A DNA stretch of 22,938 bases from JBBRWO01 sp038249135 (GCA_038249135.1 JBBRWO010000024.1:1-22938), one strand, 5' to 3'; counted from the stretch's first letter, positions 1-10,470 are shown. Program-made: numbers and translations. Notes: generated by a model from the sequence alone, not told the origin.

Positions 1-3230
<3,230 letters not shown>

Positions 3231-3265
3231 CAGGCGATTCCTCCTTCAGGGGGTAGAAGCTGCAG

Positions 3266-3295
3266 ACAATAGTCGCAAAGTAATAGGATAGTCAA
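3266..3295 (-). promoter_or_regulatory. Possible second overlapping promoter P2 of rpoB
   Basis: TTGACT (3290-3295) lies 18 bases from TATTGT (3266-3271). Its -35 box shares base 3290 with the P1 -10 box, so the two promoters could not be occupied at once. This is weaker evidence than P1. Confidence 0.4.
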
Positions 3296-3313
3296 CGCCC
3301 CATAGGGCGTCAA
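3285..3313 (-). promoter_or_regulatory. Promoter P1 of rpoB
   Basis: The -35 box TTGACG (3308-3313) and -10 box TATCCT (3285-3290) are separated by 17 bases. An inverted repeat, ACGCCC-TATG-GGGCGT, overlaps the -35 box and the spacer. Transcription would start near 3278, about 50 bases before the rpoB GTG. The boxes were read by eye. Confidence 0.6.
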
Positions 3314-3344
3314 CACTTTTGTTTTCACTTTGCGAGGGGCACGA

Positions 3345-3373
3345 AAGGCCGGGACCTCTGAGGTCCCGGCCTT
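3345..3373 (-). terminator. GC-rich hairpin between rplL and rpoB, possible attenuator
   Basis: A perfect 13-bp stem (3345-3357 paired with 3361-3373) has a 3-base loop. It lies about 70 bases after the rplL stop and upstream of the rpoB promoters. On the minus strand only about three U residues follow, so termination may be partial. Enterobacteria also place an attenuator between rplL and rpoB. Confidence 0.55.
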
Positions 3374-3440
3374 CGCACATCCGAGCGGCTACTCCGTAGA
3401 GAGGGCTGCCCGGCTTCGATCGGGTGTAACGAAGCGCAAA

Positions 3441-3818
3441 CTACTTGACGACGACAGCGGCGCCAGCGTCCTTGAGCTTGCCGGCAGCCTCGTCGGCCTT
3501 GTCCTTGGTGACGCCCTCGAGCACAGCCTTGGGGGCACCCTCGACCACGTCCTTGGCCTCCTTGAGACCAAGACCGGTGAGCTCACGAACGACCTTGATG
3601 ACGGCGATCTTGTTGTCGCCGTAGCCCTCGAGGACGACGTCAAACGCGGTCTGCTCCTCGGCAACAGCGGCCTCGGCGGCGGCGGGAGCGGCGGCGGCGG
3701 CGGGAGCGGCGGCGGAAACGCCGAAGGTCTCCTCCATCATCTTGACGAGCTCAGACAGCTCCAGTGCCGGCTTAACCTTGATAGCCTCAAGGATCTCTTC
3801 ATTGGTGAGTGCAGCCAT
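3441..3818 (-). CDS. rplL: 50S ribosomal protein L7/L12
   Basis: L7/L12 is the flexible stalk protein that dimerises and recruits elongation and initiation GTPases to the 50S subunit. The 125 residues match the usual family length. Residues about 1-33 form the dimerisation helices (LTNEEILEAIK onward). An Ala/Pro-rich hinge follows at about 35-50, then the globular C-terminal domain with the conserved GLGLKEAKDVVEGAPKAV segment. The ATG at 3818 has an AAGGAG ribosome site about 9 bases upstream. It follows rplJ by about 77 bases and shares its promoter and leader, as expected for the stalk pair. The stop is TAG at 3441. Confidence 0.98.
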   Translation of the reverse strand: MAALTNEEILEAIKVKPALELSELVKMMEETFGVSAAAPAAAAAPAAAEAAVAEEQTAFDVVLEGYGDNKIAVIKVVRELTGLGLKEAKDVVEGAPKAVLEGVTKDKADEAAGKLKDAGAAVVVK

Positions 3819-3895
3819 TTCTAAATTCTCCTTCTGTTCTCTTCGCGTCTCCGGACTTGGCCGGGCGCATGTTTACGTGGTGACGCTCGCGACCG

Positions 3896-4417
3896 CTACG
3901 CTGCGGCCTTCTGCTCGGCGACCGCGGAAACGGTGCGCGCGAATGCTTCGACCGGTCCGTTGAGGACGCGGGCAAAGCCGATGATCGGGTTGAGCATGGT
4001 TCCGAGAAGCTTGGCGATGAGTTCCTCGCGTGACGGCAGGGCTGCAATCGCCTGAACCCCGGCGGCGTCGACGACCTGGTTCTCTACCAGCCCGCCCTTG
4101 ACCTCGAGTGCCTTGTGCTTCTTGGCGAATGCGGTGAGCGCCTTGGCCGGAGCGACAGGGTCCTCGCCGGTGAACACGATAGCGGTGGGACCTGCGAGAA
4201 ACGCATCCATGTTGGGAAGCGCCAGCTCGCGAATCGCGATCTCCGTAAGCGAGTTCTTGTAGACCTTGAGCTCGCAGCCGACTGCGCGCAGATCATTGCG
4301 CAGTCCCTGCATCTCCTTGACGGTCAGACCACGGTAGTCCGCCATAAGGACGGCGCCAGAACCGGTGAACCGATTCTTGATCTCAACTACCTTGTCTTCT
4401 TTCTGCATTGTGGGCAT
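3896..4417 (-). CDS. rplJ: 50S ribosomal protein L10
   Basis: L10 anchors the L7/L12 dimers to 23S rRNA at the stalk base. The start is ATG 4417 (MPTMQKEDK), which sits behind a strong AAGGAGGGG site. The frame stays open further upstream, but that region is the structured mRNA leader, not protein. The resulting 173 residues match the family length. The N-terminal rRNA-binding part contains the conserved LMADYRGLTV segment, followed by LRAVGCELKVYKNSL. The Ala-rich C-terminal helix (AVAEQKAAA) is the L7/L12 docking region. Expression is probably autoregulated: an L10 leader and an intrinsic terminator lie directly upstream. The gene is followed by rplL. Confidence 0.97.
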   Translation of the reverse strand: MPTMQKEDKVVEIKNRFTGSGAVLMADYRGLTVKEMQGLRNDLRAVGCELKVYKNSLTEIAIRELALPNMDAFLAGPTAIVFTGEDPVAPAKALTAFAKKHKALEVKGGLVENQVVDAAGVQAIAALPSREELIAKLLGTMLNPIIGFARVLNGPVEAFARTVSAVAEQKAAA

Positions 4418-4505
4418 GTACTCCCCTCCTTCCCGTTTCGTGCGCACGGCCCGAGCATGGCGGGCACTGGGCCCGTCGCGTGGGCCGCGCTCCGGTGTGT
4501 CCCGG

Positions 4506-4546
4506 AAATAAAACGCGGCCCCCGCCGTTGAAGCAGCGGAGGCCGC
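4506..4546 (-). terminator. Intrinsic terminator/attenuator in the rplJL leader
   Basis: A 13-bp GC stem (4515-4527 with 4534-4546, two G-U pairs) has a 6-base loop. On the minus strand it is followed by GUUUUAUUU. It lies after the L10 leader and about 90 bases before the rplJ start, so it can only work as a regulated attenuator of rplJL. Confidence 0.85.
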
Positions 4547-4660
4547 GAGCAGATGCTGCTCGTCACATCGTGATGATGTGAGGGTCGACCACCTCGGCAG
4601 GCGGAAACGTACTCCTTTAGGTCCGACAAAAGCGGACACCGGCTGTCTTCGGCAGTGATT
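4547..4660 (-). promoter_or_regulatory. Ribosomal protein L10 leader (RNA element)
   Basis: The untranslated RNA contains the motif CCTGCCGAGG, which I recognise from L10 leaders (positions 4592-4601). It is preceded by a GTCCG...CGGAC hairpin (4621-4637) and the purine-rich GCCGAAGACAGCCGGTG strand. Two perfect hairpins follow, 4564-4580 and 4547-4561, and then the terminator. In Bacillus the L10-L12 complex binds this leader to repress its own operon. The match here is by motif, not by covariance model. Confidence 0.8.
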
Positions 4661-4694
4661 CGTGCGCACTGTTATGTTTTCAAAGCGAGGACGT

Positions 4695-4723
4695 AGTATC
4701 TACGCTCGCCGTGGTGCCGTCAA
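4695..4723 (-). promoter_or_regulatory. Promoter of rplJ-rplL
   Basis: TTGACG (4718-4723) and GATACT (4695-4700) are 17 bases apart, in the gap between rplA and the L10 leader. This allows rplJL to be transcribed separately from rplKA, with start near 4688. Confidence 0.6.
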
Positions 4724-4752
4724 CCCGGTACTTCAACCGCACTCGGTCGAGT

Positions 4753-5469
4753 CTACTCGCCGGACTCCTCGAGGAGGCCGCGAGTCTTGGTGGTGTCAAC
4801 CTTGATGCCAGGGCCCATCGTGGTGGCCATGGTGATCGACTTGAGGTAGCGACCCTTCGAAGACGAAGGCTTCGCGCGGAGGATCTCATCGAGGAGAGCG
4901 CCATAGTTTTCGACGACCTGGTTGGTCTCGAACGACACTTTACCGATGCCTACGTGGCAGATGCCGAACTTGTCGGCACGGTACTCGACCTTACCGGCCT
5001 TGAGCTCCTTGACTACGCGACCGACGTCAGCGGTGACCGTACCCAGCTTAGGGTTAGGCATGAGACCGCGGGTACCGAGGATCTTACCGAGGCGGCCGAC
5101 TTTGGCCATCATGTCGGGGGTCGCCACGGTGGCGTCGAAGTCGAGGAATCCGGCCTGGATGCGCTCGACGAGGTCGTCGCTACCGACGACGTCTGCGCCG
5201 GCTGCCTCGGCCTCACGGGCCTTTTCGCCCTCGGCGAACACGGCGACGCGAACGTCCTTGCCGGTGCCATTCGGGAGCGATACCGAACCGCGAACCATCT
5301 GGTCGGCCTGACGGACGTCGATGCCGAGACGCAGGTGGACCTCGATGGTCTCGTCGAACTTGGTGGTCGCAATGTCGGAACAGAGGCGCGCAGCCTCGAG
5401 CGGAGTGTGCAGGCGATCACTGTCGAACTTCGCCGCAGTCTCCAGATAACGCTTTGAGTGCTTAGGCAT
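4753..5469 (-). CDS. rplA: 50S ribosomal protein L1
   Basis: L1 is the mobile protein of the L1 stalk, which helps deacylated tRNA leave the E site. In many bacteria it also represses its own mRNA. The 238 residues match the family length (about 230). Visible landmarks are the N-terminal MPKHSKRYLE, the central LGTRGLMPNPKLGTVT signature at about residues 130-147, and the C-terminal YLKSITMATTMGPGIKVD segment. The ATG at 5469 has an AGGAGAGA ribosome site. It follows rplK by 77 bases, a gap that holds two small hairpins. A separate promoter for rplJL follows it. Confidence 0.98.
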   Translation of the reverse strand: MPKHSKRYLETAAKFDSDRLHTPLEAARLCSDIATTKFDETIEVHLRLGIDVRQADQMVRGSVSLPNGTGKDVRVAVFAEGEKAREAEAAGADVVGSDDLVERIQAGFLDFDATVATPDMMAKVGRLGKILGTRGLMPNPKLGTVTADVGRVVKELKAGKVEYRADKFGICHVGIGKVSFETNQVVENYGALLDEILRAKPSSSKGRYLKSITMATTMGPGIKVDTTKTRGLLEESGE

Positions 5470-5495
5470 GGTCTCTCCTACCCTTCGTGGTCAAC

Positions 5496-5537
5496 GGGCC
5501 TGCCCGGCCCTCCCACATAGCGCGGCTGAACGCCGCG
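5496..5537 (-). other. Two tandem hairpins between rplK and rplA
   Basis: The first is CGCGGC-GTTCA-GCCGCG (5521-5537) and the second is GGGCC-GGGCA-GGCCC (5496-5510), read on the minus strand. Neither has a U tract, so they are not classic terminators. They could be an L1-binding or mRNA-processing site; function is not established. Confidence 0.45.
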
Positions 5538-5546
5538 GTGCAACAA

Positions 5547-5972
5547 CTAGTTCTCTACGACGAAGCCCATCGAACGCGCGGTGCCCGCGATGATCTTCAT
5601 CGCGGCATCGATGTCGTTCGCATTCAGGTCGGGCATCTTGGTCTCGGCGATCTGACGAACCTGCTCGCTGGTCACCGTCGCGACCTTATCGCGGTTGGGT
5701 ACGCCCGAACCCTTGTCCACGCCGGCGGCCTGCTTGAGCAACACAGCTGCGGGCGGGGTCTTGAGTATGAAGTCGAACGAACGATCCTCGTAGACCGAGA
5801 TCTCGACCGGGATGATCGTACCGTTCTTGTCAGCAGTCGCAGCGTTGAACGCCTGGCAGAACTGCATGATGTTGACCTGGTGCTGTCCGAGCGCCGGACC
5901 TACTGGCGGGGCCGGGTTGGCTGCGCCGCCCGGAATCTGCAGCTTGATGAAGCCGACAACCTTCTTGGCCAT
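5547..5972 (-). CDS. rplK: 50S ribosomal protein L11
   Basis: L11 forms the GTPase-associated centre with 23S rRNA and is the site of thiostrepton action and stringent-response sensing. The start is ATG 5972 (MAKKVVGFIKLQ), giving 141 residues, exactly the usual length. The frame extends upstream, but the added residues have no family match. The N-terminal domain contains PAPPVGPALGQHQVNIMQF, with the prolines contacted by thiopeptides. The C-terminal RNA-binding domain ends with DIDAAMKIIAGTARSMG. The ribosome site is weak (GGGACGG, about 10 bases away). The gene follows nusG and leads rplA. Confidence 0.97.
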   Translation of the reverse strand: MAKKVVGFIKLQIPGGAANPAPPVGPALGQHQVNIMQFCQAFNAATADKNGTIIPVEISVYEDRSFDFILKTPPAAVLLKQAAGVDKGSGVPNRDKVATVTSEQVRQIAETKMPDLNANDIDAAMKIIAGTARSMGFVVEN

Positions 5973-5998
5973 GTGTGTTCGAACCGTCCCTCTGGTCT

Positions 5999-6081
5999 GC
6001 GACTCGCATGCGGGTCGCGTTATCCGTTTCTGTATTCCCTGCACAGCACTTCCGTGAGAAGCCTCTGCCGACAGATGTCGG
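5999..6081 (-). promoter_or_regulatory. Structured rplK leader
   Basis: The 137-base gap between nusG and rplK holds a near-palindrome, GCGACxCGCATGCGxGTCGC (5999-6018), and a small hairpin, CCGAC-atct-GTCGG (6068-6081). I see no convincing -35/-10 pair, so rplK is probably read through from nusG. Any regulatory role of these structures is conjecture. Confidence 0.35.
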
Positions 6082-6109
6082 GAGCACGTCGTGCCGAGTG
6101 GTACCTAGT

Positions 6110-6640
6110 CTAGAGCTTCGCTACCTGATCGAAGCCGAGTTCGACCGGAGTCTCACGGCCGAAGATTGAAACCATGACCTTGACCTTGCCGGCATCCGCA
6201 TTGACCTCTGAGATCGTACCGTCGAAGTCTGCCAGCGGACCGGAAGTGACCTTCACAGACATACCCTCGGCAAGATCGGTCGAGGTCTTCTGCTTAGCAC
6301 CACCCTCGGTACGTTTCATGATGCGCTGGAACTCGTCGCGCGAAAGCGGAACGGGCTTACCCTGGCTACCGACAAAACCGGTGACGCCAGGGGTGTTGCG
6401 AACCACGTACCACGACTCGTCGTCGAGCTCCATCTTCACCAGGATGTACCCGGGGAACACCTTCTTCTCAGAGGTGACCCTGCGGCCGCCCTCTTTGACA
6501 TCGGTGACGGTTTCAGTGGGAATCTCGACCTTGAAGATCTTCTCATCCATGCCCATCGACATAATGCGATGGAGCAGGTTGGTCTTCACCTTGTTCTCGT
6601 ACCCTGAGTATGTGTGTATGACGTACCACTTCTTCGCCAT
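6110..6640 (-). CDS. nusG: Transcription termination/antitermination factor NusG
   Basis: NusG binds RNA polymerase at the clamp helices and links it to Rho or the ribosome. The 176 residues are close to the E. coli length (181). The N-terminal NGN domain begins KKWYVIHTYSGYENKVK and includes FPGYILVKMELDDESWYVVRNTPGVTGFVG (about residues 63-92, split by standard secondary structure). A KOW domain follows at about residues 125-176, with VTSGPLADFDGTI and the ending FDQVAKL. Its ATG at 6640 is one base from the secE stop, so the two are translationally coupled. It carries no extra inserted domain of the kind seen in some other phyla. Confidence 0.97.
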   Translation of the reverse strand: MAKKWYVIHTYSGYENKVKTNLLHRIMSMGMDEKIFKVEIPTETVTDVKEGGRRVTSEKKVFPGYILVKMELDDESWYVVRNTPGVTGFVGSQGKPVPLSRDEFQRIMKRTEGGAKQKTSTDLAEGMSVKVTSGPLADFDGTISEVNADAGKVKVMVSIFGRETPVELGFDQVAKL

Positions 6641-6641
6641 G

Positions 6642-6998
6642 TTATCCGCCTATCTTGCCAACGAGGCCGAGAAGGTACACGACGATCGTGTCGGTCAGCG
6701 CGATGTAGGCGATGAAGAAGAGGAGGGCAACGATCACAACGACCCACATGCTGCGGACCTCGGCACGGGTCGGCCAGACAACGCGCTTCATCTCTGCGCG
6801 CACGTCCTTGAAGTAGGACACGAGACGCGCCCACGCACTCGGCTTCGCGGGAGCAGGCGCCTTGCCCGGCTTACCGGTCTTGACCGGCTTGTCGGACTTA
6901 GCCTGCTTATCGGTCTTCAGTGGCGAATCAGCGGCAGTAGCCTTGGCCATCTTCTCATCCGTCCGTCCTTGGCGGCTCATGCCGCCTGCAACAAACAT
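6642..6998 (-). CDS. secE: Preprotein translocase subunit SecE
   Basis: SecE is the membrane clamp of the SecYEG protein-export channel. The longest form has 118 residues. A Lys/Pro/Ala-rich disordered N-terminal half contains imperfect KTDK/KTGK repeats. An amphipathic helix follows (YFKDVRAEMKRVVWPTRAEV), carrying the family hallmark VxWPT, and then one transmembrane segment (MWVVVIVALLFFIAYIAL). The start is uncertain. ATG 6998 has GAGG about 8 bases upstream, ATG 6950 (MAKATAADS) gives a more typical N-terminus, and ATG 6980 is a third option. It lies between tRNA-Trp and nusG. Confidence 0.93.
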   Translation of the reverse strand: MFVAGGMSRQGRTDEKMAKATAADSPLKTDKQAKSDKPVKTGKPGKAPAPAKPSAWARLVSYFKDVRAEMKRVVWPTRAEVRSMWVVVIVALLFFIAYIALTDTIVVYLLGLVGKIGG

Positions 6999-7035
6999 CG
7001 CGGCGCCCTCAACAGGGCCGCGACGGGGGTGTCAT

Positions 7036-7111
7036 TGGCAGGCCAGGAGGGACTCGAACCCCCAACATCCGGTTTTGGAGACCGGCGCTCTACCATTGGA
7101 GCTACTGGCCT
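7036..7111 (-). tRNA. tRNA-Trp (CCA)
   Basis: Full cloverleaf on the minus strand: acceptor AGGCCAG/CTGGCCT, anticodon stem CCGGT/ACCGG with loop CTCCAAA, and T arm GGGGGTTCGAGTCCC. The anticodon is CCA, the discriminator is G as expected for Trp, and the 3' CCA is encoded. It sits between rpmG and secE, probably in the same transcript. Confidence 0.95.
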
Positions 7112-7139
7112 GCGCCCAGGTGACGTCGTGCACTCCAGA

Positions 7140-7289
7140 CTAGCGGGTTTCCTTATGGAGCGTGTGAGTCTTGCACCACTTGCAGTACTTCTTGTACTCG
7201 ATGCGCTCAGGGTTGTTCTGCTTATTCTTGTTAGTCGTATAGTTCCGGCGCTTGCACTCGGTGCACGCCAGTGTGACCAGCGTTCTCAT
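7140..7289 (-). CDS. rpmG: 50S ribosomal protein L33, zinc-binding form
   Basis: L33 is a small zinc-ribbon protein near the E site of the 50S subunit. The 49 residues begin MRTLVTLACTECKRRNY and end HTLHKETR. Two CxxC pairs, C9/C12 and C36/C39, are the zinc ligands, so this is the cysteine-containing (C+) type rather than the zinc-free paralogue. The ATG at 7289 has a good AGGAGGA ribosome site. A strong extended -10 promoter lies about 55-80 bases upstream. tRNA-Trp, secE and nusG follow, the same order as the rpmGB-secE-nusG block of Bacillus with a tRNA inserted. Confidence 0.96.
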   Translation of the reverse strand: MRTLVTLACTECKRRNYTTNKNKQNNPERIEYKKYCKWCKTHTLHKETR

Positions 7290-7341
7290 GGGTCCTCCTG
7301 TGTGCCGCCCCGGGCCATAGGTGGCTCGAGCGCGGAAGGGT

Positions 7342-7371
7342 ACTCTAGCACCCGGTTTTCGGCACTGTCAA
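7342..7371 (-). promoter_or_regulatory. Promoter of rpmG-tRNA-Trp-secE-nusG
   Basis: A perfect TTGACA (7366-7371) is followed after 18 bases by TAGAGT (7342-7347), preceded by TGC, an extended -10 element. It lies just downstream of the tuf terminator hairpins. Confidence 0.7.
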
Positions 7372-7380
7372 ACTCGGTCG

Positions 7381-7428
7381 CGCCGCCGGTAGGCGGCGAA
7401 ACGGGGCCCGGTCCGTTGACCGGGCCCC
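7381..7428 (-). terminator. Tandem hairpins ending the tuf transcript
   Basis: GGGGCCCGGTC-cgtt-GACCGGGCCCC (11-bp stem, 7403-7428) is followed on the minus strand by GTTT. A second stem comes next (7381-7387 with 7392-7398, 7 bp). The U tract is poor, so this is a likely but not certain terminator. Confidence 0.6.
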
Positions 7429-7453
7429 GAACTTTTCGCAGCGTAGAGCGGGT

Positions 7454-8641
<1,188 letters not shown>

Positions 8642-8668
8642 GAGTCTCCTCCTTCAAAGGACCTCTTC

Positions 8669-8703
8669 GACGGAGCCGGCAGATAAGCCGGCCGCGTTCC
8701 GTC
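8669..8703 (-). promoter_or_regulatory. Extended hairpin in the tuf leader
   Basis: The minus strand reads GACGGA-acgcg-GCCGGC-ttatct-GCCGGC-TCCGTC: two perfect 6-bp helices separated by a 5-base bulge on one side. It lies between tRNA-Met and the tuf ribosome site. It could be a tRNA-mRNA processing site or a control element. It has no U tract. Confidence 0.5.
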
Positions 8704-8779
8704 TCAAAGCTACCTACTTCATCAGTGCTCGATACGAACGTGTGGTTCAGTAAACGCCCAGCGTGCGACGTGTAGTGCC

Positions 8780-8857
8780 TGGTAGCGGTGGCTGGACTCG
8801 AACCAGCGACAACTCGGGTATGAACCGAGTGCTCTAAACCAACTGAGCTACACCGCC
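8780..8857 (-). tRNA. tRNA-Met (CAU), elongator type
   Basis: Cloverleaf: acceptor GGCGGTG/CACCGCT (G1-U72 wobble), anticodon stem CTCGG/CCGAG with loop TTCATAC, T arm GCTGGTTCGAGTCCAGC, discriminator A and encoded CCA. It lacks the three G-C pairs of the initiator anticodon stem. The ending CGCTACCA resembles actinobacterial elongator Met, but an Ile(k2CAU) tRNA cannot be fully excluded. Confidence 0.88.
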
Positions 8858-8899
8858 GAATCGTTCAGCCCGTGACAAGGACCGCGCGGTGGATTGCAG

Positions 8900-8975
<76 letters not shown>

Positions 8976-9014
8976 ATGTTGCAGGCGGACGATCATCGTC
9001 CAATAAGCATCTCG

Positions 9015-9099
9015 TGGTGGGGGCGCTAGGATTCGAACCTAGGTAGGCGTAGCCAACGGGTTTACAGCCCGTCCCCTTTAGCCACTCGGGCACACCCCC
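9015..9099 (-). tRNA. tRNA-Tyr (GUA)
   Basis: Class II tRNA of 85 bases with a long variable arm. The acceptor is GGGGGTG/CGCCCCC, the anticodon stem CGGG/CCCG encloses GTA, the T arm is CTAGGTTCGAATCCTAG, the discriminator is A, and CCA is encoded. It is the first gene after the cluster promoter. Confidence 0.95.
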
Positions 9100-9142
9100 G
9101 CGAGACAAAAAAATAGACCCTCTGTACGCTTTTCAAGTTGCA

Positions 9143-9194
9143 GTGCCTTGGGTAAGGCACGCGGATAGTATGCCATGCGAACGCCCTGTGTCAA
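9143..9194 (-). promoter_or_regulatory. Promoter of the tRNA-Tyr-Thr-Met-tuf unit
   Basis: A perfect TTGACA (9189-9194) stands 18 bases from TACTAT (9165-9170). The start would fall near 9157, inside a small hairpin GTGCCTT-accc-AAGGCAC (9143-9160). A seven-U tract occurs at 9107-9113, just before tRNA-Tyr. This fits a strong stable-RNA promoter. Confidence 0.7.
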
Positions 9195-9227
9195 CGCCGA
9201 CAACGGTGCCGGGCGTGCCCATGAGCC

Positions 9228-9248
9228 AAAAAGGTGCCCATCCAGGGC
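9228..9248 (-). terminator. Weak candidate terminator after the nuclease-like gene
   Basis: GCCC-tggat-GGGC (9236-9248) is followed by ACC and five T residues (9228-9232) on the minus strand. The stem is only 4 bp. It lies about 25 bases after the stop at 9274, where a terminator would be expected. Confidence 0.35.
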
Positions 9249-9273
9249 GGTCGCCAAGGACAGAATGAGCCCC

Positions 9274-9897
9274 TCAGCGGTGGTGCAACGTCGCAAATAC
9301 CGAGCCCACCGTGACGATCCGCGACACCGACTGCTCGATGTCTCCGCGAGGAACCAAACGATACCATGCTGCGGCGCCGCCGAGCATGACAGGACGAGGT
9401 GTGTACTCCTCGAAATGCGCTTCGAACCACGATCGCGTGGTCTTCATCGGGATGATTTGCAGCTCATCGCGCTCGATCGCCAGCTCCGAAAAGAACACCT
9501 CATCGGGCTCGCCACTGAGCGCGAGAATCTCATCCTCTTGCTGAGTCAGAGCCAAACGGTAGTAGTAGATATCCTCCGCAAGCGAGGAGAAGATCCAGCC
9601 GGGAGTGCGCGTGGCCGCGTTGGCAACGGCCTCGAATGCGTAAGACTCAGCGTTCGCACGGTAGAACACTCGGGCACGATCGCTGACCTTGGACGAATCG
9701 GTCCCGAAATACGGGTCCGGTTTCACCTTGATCTGACGCTGCACACCGTCGCGCGTGAACACGACATCAACGCCGTGACCGCCGAGGGCCTGGAATCCCG
9801 AAACGATCTTTATGTCCTGCGCGCCCGTTGAGGCCAAGTATCCACAGACCACTCGCTCGGCAACAATCTGAAGCAGACCCATTCCTGTGTGTCTCAT
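9274..9897 (-). CDS. Unrecognised protein with PD-(D/E)XK/Mrr-like nuclease signature
   Basis: I do not recognise this 207-residue protein as a named family. Its N-terminal third has the pattern of the restriction-endonuclease-like fold. E14 lies in a first helix (LLQIVAERVVCGYL). The segment GGHGVDVVF carries D44, and ten residues later comes Q55-I-K57 in a beta strand (RQIKVK). A D-x10-QxK arrangement is typical of Mrr-like nucleases and Holliday-junction resolvases. The rest (about 70-207) is mixed alpha/beta with no clear motif, no signal peptide and no transmembrane segment. The ATG at 9897 has AGGG 7 bases upstream. That site overlaps the stop of the cyclic-nucleotide-binding gene 8 bases before, so the two form an operon. 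Nuclease activity is an inference. Confidence 0.75.
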   Translation of the reverse strand: MRHTGMGLLQIVAERVVCGYLASTGAQDIKIVSGFQALGGHGVDVVFTRDGVQRQIKVKPDPYFGTDSSKVSDRARVFYRANAESYAFEAVANAATRTPGWIFSSLAEDIYYYRLALTQQEDEILALSGEPDEVFFSELAIERDELQIIPMKTTRSWFEAHFEEYTPRPVMLGGAAAWYRLVPRGDIEQSVSRIVTVGSVFATLHHR

Positions 9898-9905
9898 TGT
9901 TGTCC

Positions 9906-10319
9906 CTATCGGCCGATACGTTCATCGGCGACGCGAAGTCGACGACTCAGGACTTCAAGCAGCTTGATTGCGATGGAGGGGTGCCGCTCCAGGAGTGCCT
10001 TGAAATCCCAGCTGGAGAGCATGAGACACGATGTCTGCTCGATGGCGCGGATGGTCGCAGAGCGAGGAGCACTGTCGAGAAGCGACATCTCGCCGAAGAA
10101 GTCCCCGGCACCGAACGCCCCAAGGGAGACCCCATCGCGAAGGATTTCAACGCGGCCCGAGAGAATCAGGTAGAACGCCTGACCGGGGGTACCTTGCGTG
10201 ACGATAATCTGCGCTGGCTGGAAGAAACTCTCCTGGGCGACGCTGGCTATGGCCTGGATTTCGTCGGCTGTACAGTGCGCGAACACCGGCACGCGCGCCA
10301 AGAACTCCTCATGAGACAT
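9906..10319 (-). CDS. Stand-alone cyclic nucleotide-binding domain protein
   Basis: This 137-residue protein is a single Crp-type cyclic-nucleotide-binding beta-barrel with no DNA-binding helix-turn-helix. Residues 1-30 are helical (LARVPVFAHCTADEIQAIA), followed by the barrel (QGTPGQAFYLILSGRVEIL). The phosphate-binding cassette is GDFFGEMSLLDSAPRSATIRA, split here by position: G76-E77 for the ribose, R86-S87 for the cyclic phosphate. All contact residues of a cAMP binder are present. A C-terminal helix ends at DERIGR. ATG 10319 has AAAGG upstream. It is divergent from the cyclase gene and in operon with the nuclease-like gene, suggesting it reads the cyclase's product and passes it to a protein partner. 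Confidence 0.9.
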   Translation of the reverse strand: MSHEEFLARVPVFAHCTADEIQAIASVAQESFFQPAQIIVTQGTPGQAFYLILSGRVEILRDGVSLGAFGAGDFFGEMSLLDSAPRSATIRAIEQTSCLMLSSWDFKALLERHPSIAIKLLEVLSRRLRVADERIGR

Positions 10320-10470
10320 GGAACGCCTTTCCCTTACAGTCCTCGTGGTCCCCGACCGCGCACTCGCACGACCGAATCCAGTTTACAGCAGACGCAGCGT
10401 TATCGTTGCGGCACAATGAAGATACCCTGTTGTCGGAGCGGGAATCAGAAGCACGCATGGAGGAGGAACG

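Noticed and set aside
4418..4669. N-terminal extension of L10 in the open frame
   Set aside because: The region is the structured L10 leader and terminator, and the ATG at 4417 has the strong ribosome site.
8780..8857. Initiator tRNA-fMet
   Set aside because: The anticodon stem is CTCGG/CCGAG without the three consecutive G-C pairs next to the loop, and the first pair is G-U rather than a C-A mismatch.
10320..10470. Promoters in the divergent gap between the binding-domain gene and the cyclase gene
   Set aside because: Several weak TTTACA- and TTG-like boxes occur, but none has a matching partner at 16-18 bases on either strand.
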